Assembly (NCBI RefSeq): GCF_003859795.1
Contig: NZ_RQYI01000006.1
Coordinates: 26,429-90,428, forward strand
Direction: 5' to 3'
DNA length: 64,000 nt
Source of the DNA: Alloprevotella sp. OH1205_COT-284
GTDB taxonomy: Bacteria > Bacteroidota > Bacteroidia > Bacteroidales > Bacteroidaceae
The stretch's first letter is position 1. The number at the start of each line of letters is the position of its first letter. The translations under genes and the position numbers were made by a program. Under the pieces are notes generated by a model. That model was given only the letters and a program-made list of their open reading frames with translations, was not told the DNA's origin and did not search any database. Shown here piece after piece: positions 1 to 10,400 of the stretch.

Positions 1-811
1 AGGCGGTGACGAGCACGTCGATATATTTGATGTCGCGCACTTCGTTGTCAAGACGAAATCTTTCTTTGTATTCGTCGTAAACCTTTTTGAGATCCGAGTC
101 GTCAAAGGTCACCTCTTTGTCGGCAATGGCTGCAAAGGGGAGTGCGGCCACAACGGCGTCGGTGGTGAGGGTGCGGTTGTCGAAAGCGGTTTTGGCACTG
201 ACGGGATTGGTGGTGAACGACTGCATGAGAAGCATTTGATACTTCGTCATGAGCAACTCGCGGCGGAGCTGGGTGTTGGTGTATGCCCAAAGATCTTTGA
301 TGGTTTCGAGCTGTTCTGCCACGGAGGGGTCGATTTGCTTGCCGCGCATCTCCTTATATTGTTTGAAGAAGTTTTGGAGTGCGGTGTAGTCGAAGCGTCC
401 GTCTTGCCCCATGAACATGGCCATGTTTTGGAAGCTCGAAGCCGTACCCTCGCGGAGTGCCTGCTGCACTTCGGCTTCGGTGACGATGATGCCGAGCTTG
501 TCGCATTCGTGTTTGATGAGTTGGAACACAACGTATTCCTGCCACACCTGATCGCGGACTTGATCGCTTTGTGCGTCGGTGAGTGTGCCTCCGGTGCGGA
601 GTTTGAAAACTTCGGTGGCTTCATTGACCATTTTGAAGTATTCTTCTTGCGATAGGCTTTCGCCATACACTTCGCCCACGTTGCGGTTGCTGTTGGTAAG
701 GGCAAAGATTGTGTTTTGGTCGAGTACCATCGTGATGATGAAGAGGAAAAGCCCCACCCCCATCACTGCAATAATCCAAGTATTGCTTCTGATTTTTTGT
801 AATGCTGCCAT
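1..811 (-). CDS. PpiD/SurA-like peptidylprolyl isomerase, N-terminal part (runs off left edge)
   Basis: The N-terminal 270 residues are present and the frame stays open to base 1. The protein starts MAALQKIRSNTW, followed at once by a single hydrophobic anchor (about residues 12-29). A long helical region follows, with NRNVGEVYGESLSQEEYFKMV and DQVWQEYVVFQLIKHE-like segments typical of the SurA_N chaperone domain of PpiD proteins. The family is anchored in the inner membrane, faces the periplasm and helps fold outer-membrane proteins; the PPIase (rotamase) domains would lie beyond the edge. The start at 811 directly precedes the anchor. Family assignment is firm from architecture; enzymatic activity cannot be judged from this fragment. 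Confidence 0.85.
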   Translation of the reverse strand, partial: MAALQKIRSNTWIIAVMGVGLFLFIITMVLDQNTIFALTNSNRNVGEVYGESLSQEEYFKMVNEATEVFKLRTGGTLTDAQSDQVRDQVWQEYVVFQLIKHECDKLGIIVTEAEVQQALREGTASSFQNMAMFMGQDGRFDYTALQNFFKQYKEMRGKQIDPSVAEQLETIKDLWAYTNTQLRRELLMTKYQMLLMQSFTTNPVSAKTAFDNRTLTTDAVVAALPFAAIADKEVTFDDSDLKKVYDEYKERFRLDNEVRDIKYIDVLVTA

Positions 812-885
812 TATTTTTGTTGTTTATTGTTTTTGTTTTCAGAGCGTTAAGACGCGCCACCGCGGAGCGCGCGCAGATTTGGCGA

Positions 886-893
886 CAAAGATA
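886..893 (-). promoter_or_regulatory. possible -7 box for the PpiD-like gene
   Basis: On the minus strand the octamer reads TATCTTTG, matching the Bacteroidetes -7 consensus TAnnTTTG, 75 bp upstream of the start codon. No convincing -33 TTTG lies at the right distance, so this is tentative. Confidence 0.35.
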
Positions 894-1016
894 CACAAAA
901 ATCTTTGTTTTTAAGGATTTTGCGCTAAAAAATCACTGCCCTGCGGCGTTGTGTTCTTTTCGAGGGGGCGTATCGGCGGGTCTTGCCCGTTGGTTGCGGA
1001 GAGAAACGGGGGTGGC

Positions 1017-1967
1017 TTACCATGTGGGAAATCCGTTTTCCTCGACGTCGAGTCCGATGTTTACGGTGTCTTTGGCCACTTGCATCATGCCCAATATGCC
1101 GGTGCCGCCGTTGATATTGGTGTGGTGGGGTGTGGGTTCGGCCAAGCCGGCTTCGATCAAGGCGTTGTTGAACGAATCTTCGCTCTCGTTGAAAATGCGT
1201 CTGAGGTAGCGGTAATAGGATTGGGAGACGGAATAGAGCTTAATGATGCGATCGACACGCCTACGGGCATGCCCGTTTTCGCCCACTTCGGCGATGCGCA
1301 GGGTGTAGGTTTTGCCGTTGATGAGGTCGTCGCTGAAAGCCATGCCTCCTCCGAAGATGTCGAAGAGTGCCTCGTCGTCTATGGCGTTAAGCCCGTCGAG
1401 GGCGGGGCGGAAAACTTCGTCTTTGCTGAAATCCAGCCAGAGTTTCATGTTGTATTTGTCGGTGATGCCGACGAAATAGAAGTTTCGTTCGGAGGGGTTG
1501 TCGGTGAAAGTGATGCGATAGACGGTTTCGGGCGAGCCGTTGTTGTTTTTCTCGACGAAATGGAAATCTACTTTTTCTATGGGCGTGAGAGTCGGCATGA
1601 CGTCTTCCGCCCAAACGCGTCCCAAGTGTGTGTTTACGTCGAGGCGTATGCGATCGCCGGCGCGGGGCACATAGTCGGCGGCATAGGCTTTGTAGTGATC
1701 GGCCGGGTCGAGGGTGAGTTGCGAATGCGGCGTTCCGTTCACGGTGAGCATGACGGTGGCGTCGGCGATGTGTTGACGTCGGCGATCGGTCTCGTTGTAG
1801 ACGACGGTGCGACTGACGGCGGCTTTGAGGGGGCTGTTTCCCGATGCCACGCAGTTGAGCACGACTTTGGGTTCGATCTCTCGGCCGTCGATTTCCAAGT
1901 CTTGCGTACACGAAGCAGTGACCGACAGCATCAGGCAGACTGCATGGAGGATAAATTTAGGTTTCAT
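1017..1967 (-). CDS. DUF4249 family outer-membrane lipoprotein
   Basis: A 316-residue protein starting MKPKFILHAVCLML, with a lipoprotein signal ending ...VTASC (lipobox Cys about residue 19). The body has the DUF4249 layout: an early 'VVLNCVASGNSPLKAAVSRT' stretch, a beta-rich Ig-like part, and a C-terminal half with YNMKLWLDF and TYTLRIAEVG-like strands. DUF4249 proteins sit beside TonB-dependent receptors in Bacteroidetes, much as SusD sits beside SusC. Here the start lies 20 bp after the receptor stop, so the two are almost certainly co-transcribed. The frame is open further upstream, but only this start gives a signal peptide. The transported substrate is unknown. Confidence 0.85.
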   Translation of the reverse strand: MKPKFILHAVCLMLSVTASCTQDLEIDGREIEPKVVLNCVASGNSPLKAAVSRTVVYNETDRRRQHIADATVMLTVNGTPHSQLTLDPADHYKAYAADYVPRAGDRIRLDVNTHLGRVWAEDVMPTLTPIEKVDFHFVEKNNNGSPETVYRITFTDNPSERNFYFVGITDKYNMKLWLDFSKDEVFRPALDGLNAIDDEALFDIFGGGMAFSDDLINGKTYTLRIAEVGENGHARRRVDRIIKLYSVSQSYYRYLRRIFNESEDSFNNALIEAGLAEPTPHHTNINGGTGILGMMQVAKDTVNIGLDVEENGFPTW

Positions 1968-1987
1968 GTCGATAGGTGTTTTCGGGA

Positions 1988-4234
1988 TCAGAATTTCAAC
2001 GTGTAGGACACGGAGGGAATGACGGGGAAGAAGGAGAGTTTTTGGTATCGGGTGCGGTATCGCTGCTCCGAACTGCCGGGCAAGTTGAAGCGTTCTTCTT
2101 TTTTCCGCACGACGACGGGGTTCATGCGCGAGTAGGCGTTGTAGAGGCTGATGTTCCATGTGCTGCGCCGTCCGCTTTTGTGGAAGCGATGAAAGTTGAT
2201 GCCCACGTCGAGGCGGTGGTAGGGCGGCAGTCGGTAGTTGTTTTTTGCGGAGATGTAGTTGAGTTGGGTTTGGTCGCGATCGGAGGGGTATTTCGGTATG
2301 TCGGGGGTGATGTTTTCCGTATATTCATAGTCGGCAAAGGCCAATGTGACGAGGTTTCCGCTCATCAACGTCCACGAGGCGTTGAGCTCTACGCGTCGCG
2401 ATGCGCGATAGCTCAGAGCGACGTTGAGTTTGTGGCGGTTGTCGTATTTGGAGGGGAAGGGTCGTCCGCCGTTGATTTCGGGAAACGTGCGTTCCGTCCA
2501 CAGCCATCCGTAGCCGAGATAGCCGGCGAGGCGACCGAAGTTTTTTTCGATTTGCAGGTCGAGGCCGTATGCCTCGCCTTTGCCCGCGGTGAGCTTGTCC
2601 GTCCACGAAGACGTGAGGGAGAGGGCAGCGTGTCCTTCGCGATATTCGAGCAGGTGATTCATGTGCTTATACCATGCTTCGAGCGAGAAGTTCCATTTGT
2701 TTTCTCGCGTGTAGTAGGCACCGACGGACACTTGGTCGCCGACGAGGGGCGAGAAGTGGTCGGTGATGGGCATCCAGTAGTCGGTGGGCATGGAGATGTA
2801 GGTGTCGCTCACCTGCTGCACGTATTGACTCATTCGGGCGTAGCCGGCTTTCAAGCTCACCGAGGGGGTGAGGAGGAAGTTGGCAGCAAGGCGCGGCTCG
2901 ACGCAGAAATAGTTTTTCGACTTGACGTAGAAATCCGACAAACGCAGGCCGGCGTTGATTTTGAGCCACTCGCGCGGCTGCACCTCGACGTCCGCATAGG
3001 GGCTGATGTCGTGGGCGTGGATGGGCTTTTCGTTTCGGGCAAATCCGATGAGGGGATTTTCGGAGGCTTCGCGGCGTTGTTCGGGTGTGAAACGATGGTG
3101 CATATAGTCGATTCCGAAGCGCACGTTGGCGGTGGGGCGTGGTGTCCACAGCCATTGGGATCGCAGGCCGATGTCGTCGATGCCGTTGTGCATCTCTTTC
3201 CGGCTTTTCTCGCGCTCGTAGGCGGCGGTGCCGGGCTTGCCCTGCGAGAACTCGGTGTCGATGCGGTATTTCGAGCCGTATCGGGTATAGGACAGGGTGA
3301 GGTTGTGCAACCAGCGGTCGCCCACGGGCAATTGCCACTTCAATGCGCCGAGCATGTTGCCCCATCTCATGCTCATGTCGATTTTGTCGTAAAACTCGTC
3401 GTAGTGATGACTGGACGAGGGGTTGGGATTCCAATATTCGCCGCCCACGGCGAGGCGATCCTGCCCGGCATAGCCGACGAAAGCCAACGTGCCGAGATCA
3501 CCGAGACGATGACTGAGGTGGAGATTGATGTCGTGAAAAATGTAGCTGCCCGTGTTTTTCTCGCCGTCGGCTTTGGTTTCGCTGTTGGCCAAGGCGAGGG
3601 CAGGAGTGGTGAGCAGGTCGAGCCACGAACGGCGCAGGGAGAAGTGAAAGGCGGTGCGCCCCTTGACGATGGGCCCGCCGACATTGATATTGGCCGAGGT
3701 CAGTCCGACACCGAAAGATCCGGCGTAGCGTTCCATGTCGCCGGGCTTGGTGATGATGTCCACAACGCTCGACAAACGGCCGCCATAGCGCGAGGGAAAA
3801 GACGATTTATAGAACGCCACGTCGCGCACGGCCTCTACATTGTAGGCAGAAAAGAGGCCGCCGGCGTGGTTCATCTGATACACCGGATTGCCGTCGATGA
3901 GAAAAAGGTTTTGATCGTCGTTGCCACCTCTGACCATCATGCCGGCAAATCCATCGATGCCGACCGAAACGCCGGGTTGCATCTGCAAGGCTTTAATCAC
4001 GTCGGCCTCGCCAAACATGGTGGGAATGCTTTTGATATATTCGGGACGCAAATAACTGACTCCCATCAGCGGACTTTGCACTTTGTTTTGACGTTTGCCC
4101 ACGATGAGCGCACTACCCAAATTGATTTCTTCGATGGTTGTGCTGTCGGCACGCACCACGGAAGTGTCGGCAGGTATCTGTCCGAAAGTAGAAGCAGCCA
4201 ATGAGAGAAAAAGCAGAAAAACGGTATGTTTCAT
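1988..4234 (-). CDS. TonB-dependent outer-membrane receptor
   Basis: A 748-residue protein with an N-terminal signal peptide (MKHTVFLLFL...TFGQ). A plug domain follows at about residues 35-170, with GVSVGIDGFAGMMVRGG and LFLIDGNPVYQMNHAGG motifs, then a 22-strand-type beta-barrel rich in alternating aromatic residues. It ends in an outer-membrane aromatic signature (SVSYTLKF). It lacks the N-terminal carboxypeptidase-regulatory domain of SusC proteins, so it is a shorter receptor class. It is first in a two-gene unit with the DUF4249 lipoprotein. The in-frame extension upstream of 4234 is not used because the signal peptide begins here. Substrate cannot be told from sequence. Confidence 0.93.
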   Translation of the reverse strand: MKHTVFLLFLSLAASTFGQIPADTSVVRADSTTIEEINLGSALIVGKRQNKVQSPLMGVSYLRPEYIKSIPTMFGEADVIKALQMQPGVSVGIDGFAGMMVRGGNDDQNLFLIDGNPVYQMNHAGGLFSAYNVEAVRDVAFYKSSFPSRYGGRLSSVVDIITKPGDMERYAGSFGVGLTSANINVGGPIVKGRTAFHFSLRRSWLDLLTTPALALANSETKADGEKNTGSYIFHDINLHLSHRLGDLGTLAFVGYAGQDRLAVGGEYWNPNPSSSHHYDEFYDKIDMSMRWGNMLGALKWQLPVGDRWLHNLTLSYTRYGSKYRIDTEFSQGKPGTAAYEREKSRKEMHNGIDDIGLRSQWLWTPRPTANVRFGIDYMHHRFTPEQRREASENPLIGFARNEKPIHAHDISPYADVEVQPREWLKINAGLRLSDFYVKSKNYFCVEPRLAANFLLTPSVSLKAGYARMSQYVQQVSDTYISMPTDYWMPITDHFSPLVGDQVSVGAYYTRENKWNFSLEAWYKHMNHLLEYREGHAALSLTSSWTDKLTAGKGEAYGLDLQIEKNFGRLAGYLGYGWLWTERTFPEINGGRPFPSKYDNRHKLNVALSYRASRRVELNASWTLMSGNLVTLAFADYEYTENITPDIPKYPSDRDQTQLNYISAKNNYRLPPYHRLDVGINFHRFHKSGRRSTWNISLYNAYSRMNPVVVRKKEERFNLPGSSEQRYRTRYQKLSFFPVIPSVSYTLKF

Positions 4235-4392
4235 TAAAAAGAAAACTTTGAAAAAAAACAGTGGAAGAAAGCGAAATGAAATGGGCAAGCAAGCGCAATC
4301 ATATCTGTTAAGAAACCAAACGCCGCAGGCCGATCGACGAGACAAAAGGGGGGCGATGAAGGCCGGGGAAACAGCAAACTCGATTTACGGCA

Positions 4393-4400
4393 CAAAGTTA
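4393..4400 (-). promoter_or_regulatory. possible -7 box for the TonB receptor/DUF4249 unit
   Basis: The minus strand reads TAACTTTG, a match to TAnnTTTG, 159 bp upstream of the receptor start. A -33 element at the usual distance is not obvious. Confidence 0.4.
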
Positions 4401-4602
4401 GCGTAAAAACAAATAAAGGAAAAGCCTTTCGGCGTTTTTCCCGACACGGTTTCCCTCGGAAGACACATTATTATAAAAGGGAGTTTGGAAAAATCAACCG
4501 TGGGAAGCCGACTCGCCGCGAGGTTCGCGGTTCTCTCCCGATCGACGGCCGAAACTACGCCGACGCGAAACAAAATACACGAACCATGAGGCAGAAAGCA
4601 TG

Positions 4603-4686
4603 AGCCGGGAAGCTGGATATTCTAACTCAGAAGTAGAATTTTCTACCTCAGAGCTAAAAACGGCTACCTCAGAGCCGGAAAATGGC
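4603..4686. repeat. 21-bp-period intergenic array (4 units)
   Basis: Four units of exactly 21 bp (4603, 4624, 4645, 4666) in the spacer between two minus-strand operons. The core ACCTCAGAGC is conserved and quasi-palindromic (CTACCTCAGAG). Read in the plus frame of 4603, the units give SREAGYS, NSEVEFS, TSELKTA and TSEPENG. Related arrays occur at 13116, 31586 and 58005. An in-frame ATG lies directly before the array (4600) and the frame stays open to 4800, but nothing else there looks like a protein. Confidence 0.75.
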
Positions 4687-4764
4687 GGATCTTCCGAGGC
4701 CGATGCTTTCAAAGCACAACGATGCAGACGGAGAGCATGTCGAGACAACGGGCGACCTCAAAAG

Positions 4765-4795
4765 CGGAGGGCGCGTCTTTTCGACACGCCCTCCG
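4765..4795 (-). terminator. terminator of the SusCD operon
   Basis: A strong GC hairpin (CGGAGGGCG...CGCCCTCCG with a GAAAAG-containing loop) is followed on the minus strand by GCTTTTGAGG. It lies 35 bp beyond the stop of the third SusCD-operon gene. Confidence 0.75.
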
Positions 4796-4829
4796 GATAG
4801 GTGGAAAAATGTGTGGATGAAACGAAAGT

Positions 4830-5648
4830 TTATTTCATCAGGCTTTCTTTCACGGCAAAAGTGTAGTGAACGTCTCCGAAGCTTCCGGCCGACACTTTCA
4901 TGTCGAAGTGGAAATTGTAGACTTTCTTCTCGGCATTGTAGTATTGCTTGTTTTCAAAACCTTCCCAGAATGCGGAGATCAGACCATACTTGGGATGTAC
5001 GTAACCGGTGGAGAAAGAAAGCGTTTTGTAGTGGATCTTATTTTTATCATCGACCGAGAAAATGATTTCTCCTTCTCCCGTTCCCCATGGGTCGGAGAGG
5101 CGATAGACTTTGAGTATTTCCGACCATTCCAACACTTTCTGCGAAGCGGCTTCGGCGATGAAGGGATCGTTGAACTCGCCTTTTGCGAAAGGCGCATAGT
5201 CTTCGCGCACAAAGTTCAACCTCACAGAGGGAGTGATGTCCTGCTGCTTGTAGGGATTGAACTCGGCGGGATCGACATTGAGGTAGACGGCGTAGTTCTT
5301 GAAGGCTTCCATTTTCTCTTTGTTGAGCTGCACCTTCACTTTGGCCACGTCTTCTCCTTCCTTGAAGGTAGCGACGTTGTCGCAGCTTTTGATCAAATCG
5401 TCGTGAACGGTGGAGAAATCGATTTTGACGGTGCGGGCAGCACCCTTGTCTTCACGCTTCACGTCGACGGTGACTTCCACATTTTCCTCCAAGAGGAAAG
5501 CATGCGTTCCGTTTTGATTTTCGGGAAAATAAACCGAGCTTTTCACATCGGAAGCAGGAGCCGGGACGTAATTGTCTTCATCGTCCGTACAAGAAACTGA
5601 GAGGACACCGGCGGCCAGCGCAATGATTAGATATTTAGCAAACTTCAT
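4830..5648 (-). CDS. surface lipoprotein in SusE/F position of a SusCD operon
   Basis: A 272-residue lipoprotein. The signal MKFAKYLIIALAAGVLSVSC ends in a lipobox Cys at residue 20, followed by an acidic TDDEDN stretch of the kind that marks surface export in Bacteroidetes. The rest is beta-rich, with two apparent Ig-like halves (about 35-150 and 155-272). It is third in the operon after SusC and SusD, 39 bp after the susD stop. Proteins in this position usually bind the ligand at the cell surface (SusE/SusF role). No catalytic motif is visible and I do not recognise a specific Pfam family. Confidence 0.8.
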   Translation of the reverse strand: MKFAKYLIIALAAGVLSVSCTDDEDNYVPAPASDVKSSVYFPENQNGTHAFLLEENVEVTVDVKREDKGAARTVKIDFSTVHDDLIKSCDNVATFKEGEDVAKVKVQLNKEKMEAFKNYAVYLNVDPAEFNPYKQQDITPSVRLNFVREDYAPFAKGEFNDPFIAEAASQKVLEWSEILKVYRLSDPWGTGEGEIIFSVDDKNKIHYKTLSFSTGYVHPKYGLISAFWEGFENKQYYNAEKKVYNFHFDMKVSAGSFGDVHYTFAVKESLMK

Positions 5649-5687
5649 GTGGCTGTTTTTTTTTGAATGTTCTGAAAAATATGCGAT

Positions 5688-7340
5688 TTAGTCGGTCACG
5701 CCGTCGCGAAGACCCGGATTTTGTTTGGACACGGGAACACTGCCACCTTCGTTGTTGACGATGCCGGCATTCTGATCCATCTCCTGACGGGGGAAGCGCA
5801 TATTGAGCCAAGGGTCATTGGCGGCGATGTTGAAGGTGAACTTTTCGGGGAAGTTGCTCTCCACTCCTTCGTGGAAACGAACGATGGGCTTGCCCATGCG
5901 CTTGGCGTCGGAAGTAAAGAAGCCTTCACCCCAAAGTTCCACACGACGTTGGAACCAAATCTCGTCGGTGAGGGCACGATTGGCGGGAATGGTGTAAGCC
6001 GGATCGCGATAGGTTTTGACAAAGTCTTCGAGCACTTGGCGTGCCTCGGCTTCCTTGCCGCTGCGTGCCAATCCCTCGGCCTTGATGAGAATCATCTCTT
6101 CGACACGCATGAGGGGATAGTCGTTGGCATTGACGGTCGATCCGACGCCTTTCTTCATGCCAAACTTGACGTTCATGTAGGGAGTGTAAGGCACTTTCAC
6201 GTTGGGAATGTTGACAAGGGCAATTTCCTGTCCGCTCACTTCCACGGTTTCGTCTTTGTCGGTGTATTTCCACACGAGGCCGTTGAGCAGGGGCGACTCC
6301 ACGCTTTCGTTGAGCCACCAGCCTTTGCGCACGTCGGTAGCGGGAATTTTGTTGTAGAGCAACACGTTGATCATGGCCAAGTTGCCGACAGTTGCGGCGG
6401 CATATCCCTGTCCGCTGAAAGCAGAGAGCCAAGAGGCCGGAGTGGCATAGGGTCTGATTTCGGCCAAGGCTTCGGTGATTTGCGCGCCCCACATCCAATT
6501 CTTTTCGGCCAGATCGCAGAAAGCAGGCTTGCTCACATCGGCAACGGAGGCCGGCGCATAGCCCTGCATGGCCATGTCGGCATCAGCAGCGGCTTCGGCG
6601 AATTTACCCATATTCAGGTAGACGCGGGCACGAAGACCGTAGGCCACTTTTTGGTCGATCTGAAACTTGTTGGCACCGCGGTCAAACTCTTTGAGGTTTT
6701 CGATGGCATAGTTGAGATCTTCGAGCATGATCTCGTAACACTTCTCGACGGTGGCGCGGGGGTTGTTGTTGATCGTTCCTGCGCCGACAATAGGCACGGC
6801 GGGCTGATCTTTGGCCACGGCATATCCGAATTGGAAGTAGGGCACGAGCTGCAAGTAGTCGAAAGCACGCATGGCACGAGCCTGCGCAATCATGGCGATG
6901 ATTTTGGGATTTTTGGTGTCGGCCGGGAATGCGGCAATCACGTCGTTGGCTACACCGATCTGCATGTAGGGCACCTTGTAGCGGATGTAGGGATTGGCGT
7001 AAGTGGCATCACGGCTGGCCAATTCGCTGGCCACGGAAAACCAGTTGTAACCGTTGTCGGCTCCGCTCATGTCGGCTCCCTCGAAGTCGGCACTGAGCAG
7101 GCCGGTGACTATTCCGAATTCATCGTCGCGTGGACGGGTGGTAAAGATGAATTTGGGCTGTGCCATCATGGTGTACATACCCGAGAAGAGGGAGTTGGCA
7201 CGATCGGGCACGTTAGAAATGGTACCTTCCAGCTGCTCTTTGGTCTGATCGCTGCCTTCCAAATATTGCTCGTTGATGTCGGAACAGGAAGCGAATGCCA
7301 AAGCCGTCGCCAACAAGAGGGAATATTTATGGAGTTTCAT
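5688..7340 (-). CDS. SusD/RagB family nutrient-binding lipoprotein
   Basis: A 550-residue protein with lipobox signal MKLHKYSLLLATALAFASC. It has the helical TPR scaffold of SusD proteins, with ARAMRAFDYLQLVPYFQFGY and ...AYGLRARVYLNMGKFAEAAADA, and the C-terminal block 'WFQRRVELWGEGFFTSDAKR' ending in NPGLRDGVTD. SusD caps the SusC barrel and presents the ligand, usually an oligosaccharide or peptide. It lies 87 bp after the SusC stop. No glycosidase, anti-sigma or hybrid regulator gene flanks the pair here, so the ligand cannot be inferred. Confidence 0.95.
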   Translation of the reverse strand: MKLHKYSLLLATALAFASCSDINEQYLEGSDQTKEQLEGTISNVPDRANSLFSGMYTMMAQPKFIFTTRPRDDEFGIVTGLLSADFEGADMSGADNGYNWFSVASELASRDATYANPYIRYKVPYMQIGVANDVIAAFPADTKNPKIIAMIAQARAMRAFDYLQLVPYFQFGYAVAKDQPAVPIVGAGTINNNPRATVEKCYEIMLEDLNYAIENLKEFDRGANKFQIDQKVAYGLRARVYLNMGKFAEAAADADMAMQGYAPASVADVSKPAFCDLAEKNWMWGAQITEALAEIRPYATPASWLSAFSGQGYAAATVGNLAMINVLLYNKIPATDVRKGWWLNESVESPLLNGLVWKYTDKDETVEVSGQEIALVNIPNVKVPYTPYMNVKFGMKKGVGSTVNANDYPLMRVEEMILIKAEGLARSGKEAEARQVLEDFVKTYRDPAYTIPANRALTDEIWFQRRVELWGEGFFTSDAKRMGKPIVRFHEGVESNFPEKFTFNIAANDPWLNMRFPRQEMDQNAGIVNNEGGSVPVSKQNPGLRDGVTD

Positions 7341-7427
7341 GTTGTTTGTCGTTTTGAAAAGCCCGTAGAGGGAGAGGCTGCTCTCCGCTCTCGGAACATA
7401 ATGAATATTGCTTGAAACAATGCGGTT

Positions 7428-10400
7428 TTAGAAGGTGATGTTCAATCCTGCGGTGATGGTGCGACTGCCCGAATAGCTGCCGCCGGCCATTCCCGAACCT
7501 CCGGTCATGGATCCGATACCGAAGTTGTAGCGAGGATCAAGCCCCTTGCGAGCGGTGAGAAGGAAGAGGTTTTCACCGGACACATACACTCTCATGCGGC
7601 TGAATTGAAGTTTTTCCAACCATTGGGTGGGAAGCGTGTAGCCGAGGGTGACATTGTTGAGCGTGAGGTAATCGGAGCTGGTGAGGAAACGGTCGATGGC
7701 CGTTTGAGAGGCTCCAAAGTCGCCTGCACCGGTAGAGAGGCGGGGAATGTCGGTATTGCGGTTGTCGGGCGTCCATGCTTTGAGCAGATCCTTGTGCATG
7801 GCCAAACCGGCCGTACGACCGTTGTGCATGAGGGTCTGATACTGTCCGTCGTAGATCTTACCGCCGAGCTGATAGGAGAAATTCATCGAGAGGTCGAAGC
7901 CATAGCCGGAGATGCTCGTTCCAAATCCTCCGAATACAGAAGGAAGAGTGGTGCCGCATTCATAATAGCTGGCTGCGGAAATGTCGTCCGTGGTGGTTTG
8001 TCCGGTCACGTTTCCTGCGGCGTCTTTCACATCTTTATAATAAAGCTCCTTACCGGTTTTGGGATCGATGCCGGCCGATTTGACGAGATAGGCCTCGTAG
8101 CGGCTCGTGCCCTCTTTGAGGATAGAGCTTCCGCCCTTCACCACTTCGCCGCCGAGGTCGGTGATTTCGTTGTAGTTATGCGTGATGTTGGCAAAGACAT
8201 CCCATTGCATACGGCTGTCCTTGTAGGCAACGGCGTTGAGCGAGAATTCCACACCGCGGTTCACCATTTCGCCCAAGTTGGTGGGATAGTCGGACACGGA
8301 GAGTGCGGAGGAGAGGGGAAGGTCTTTGTAGTAGAGCATGTCGGAAGTCAGGCGGTTGTAATATTCGAGGCTTCCGGAGAGTCGATAGTTGAACATCGAG
8401 AAGTCGGCACCGAGTGTCCATTGCTTGGAGGTTTCCCAAGTGAGGTTGTCATTGCCGAGAGTGGTCATCTTGATGGAGTATTCGCCGGAGGTGCTGTTGT
8501 AAGAGGGACGATACTGTTTGGCATAAGCGTGCCAGCTGTCCAAACCGTCGTTTCCTTGCACACCATAGCTGACGCGGACTTTGAGGTTGTTGAGCCAAGT
8601 GAGCGATTTCATGAAGTCTTCCTTCATCAGCTGCCAAGCGGCACCCAACGATCCGAAGTCGCCCCAGCGATGACCGGGAGCAAACACGCTCGAAGCGTCA
8701 CGGCGATAGGAGGCACTGAGGAAGTAGCGTTCTTGGAAATCGTAGTTCACACGGCCGATGAAACCCATCGTCATGTAGCGGTCGGTCTTGGAGTTGGTTT
8801 CGCGCTTTTCTTTGCCGTGGGCGTTGTTCAATTCGGGAATGTTGGGATTGAAAAGGTGGTCGTTGTATCCGCTCAACTCCTGATCGACAATGTTGTATTG
8901 CTCGTAACCGGCCAACACGGCAAGATTGTGTACACCGCCGAAGGTGGTGTTGTAGTTGGCCATGTATTGCTGATTGACGCTGAACTTGCGAGTGCTTTCT
9001 ACCACCACTATACCATCGTCGGTGCTACCGCTGGCAAAGCGGCTGGACAGGTCATTGCTGCGTCCCATGATGGCGGTAGTGTTGAGTGTTGCGCTCAAAG
9101 CCAAGCCTTCGAGAGGAGTGGCCACCATGCTCCACTTGCCGGTGAAGACGTCGAGCACGGATTTGCTGATGTTATACTCGTTGTCGCGCACGGCATTGCC
9201 CGTGATGTTGGCACGTTGGAAAGCGGTTTGGCCGGCGTCGTAGACGATGCGACCGTTTTCACGCATGATTTCTCCGTTGGCATTGCGCACATAGAGAGGA
9301 TAGATCGGCGCGATGGAGTTGGTGACATAGAAGAGGTTGCCCGAAGAACCCCAGTTTTTTGTGGTATATTGGGGGCTTCTCGAATCGGAGTGCGTGAAGC
9401 CCATGTTGGTGGTGAGTTTCAACCAAGGCTTCACCTGATATTCCATGTTGGTACGACCGGTATAGCGTTGATAGTCGGAGTTGTTCACAAATCCGCCGTC
9501 GCCGAGGAAACCGAAGCTGGCATAGTAGTTGAAACGATCGGTGGCACCATTGACGTTGATGTTGTATTCCTGACGGAACGAGTTGTGAAACGTTTCGTCA
9601 TACCAGTTGTCGGGGGTGTAGAAGTACTTTCCGTCGCTATATCCCAAAGTGGCATTCGGGTTGAGACGGAAGTTTGTACCGATGAGTTTCTCACCGGCAG
9701 GTACGGTGAAAATCTGATAACCAAGACCACCGTTTTTGGCATCGAGAAGATTTTTGTCGGCAAAAGCATAAGCCTCCCCGGGGGTTGCACCGTTGTAGAA
9801 CTTGGAGTTGTAGAGAGCCTTATAATGCGTTTCAAAATATTGCGCAGGATCGCTGATGACATCGTATTGAGGCACCAGACGGCTGTTTGAACCCCAACGG
9901 GCTTCAAAATTCACCTCGGCATCACGATTGAGTTTGGCTTTTTTGGTGGTAATGATGACCACACCGTTGGCACCGCGAGCACCGTAGATGGCACTGGCCG
10001 AAGCGTCTTTGAGCACGGTGAGGCTCTCAATGTCGGAGGGGTTGATATTGGCAATGCCGGCTTCATAGGGTGCTCCGTCCACAATATAGAGCGGCGAGGA
10101 ATTGGCACTGATCGAACCGATACCGCGTACGCGAATGGTGGGGGCCGATCCGGGGCCGCCACTGCCGGTGGTGGTTTGAATACCGGCCACCTTACCCACA
10201 AGTGCAGAAGTGGCAGTGGAGGTGACGTGGTCGGAAATATCGGAGGCTTTGATCTCAGCAGCAGATCCTGTGAACGACGATTTCTTGGTCGTTCCATAGG
10301 CCACGACCATCACTTCATCAAGATTGGTGTTTGACTCTGCCAAAACAATGCTCATATTTCCGGACACGTCTACCGTAGAGGGTTCCATGCCGATATAGGC

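Noticed and set aside
1976..4204. 742-codon open frame on the plus strand opposite the TonB receptor
   Set aside because: It is a mirror of the receptor's codon bias. It has no domain, no sensible start context, and the minus-strand receptor is fully intact.
4600..4800. 66-codon frame starting at the 21-bp array (MSREAGYS...)
   Set aside because: Not called as a gene because only the array part shows a pattern and the rest runs through the SusCD terminator. It is kept as a question under the array findings.
7605..9890. 761-codon open frame opposite susC
   Set aside because: Antisense shadow with no protein signature; susC on the other strand has all family motifs.
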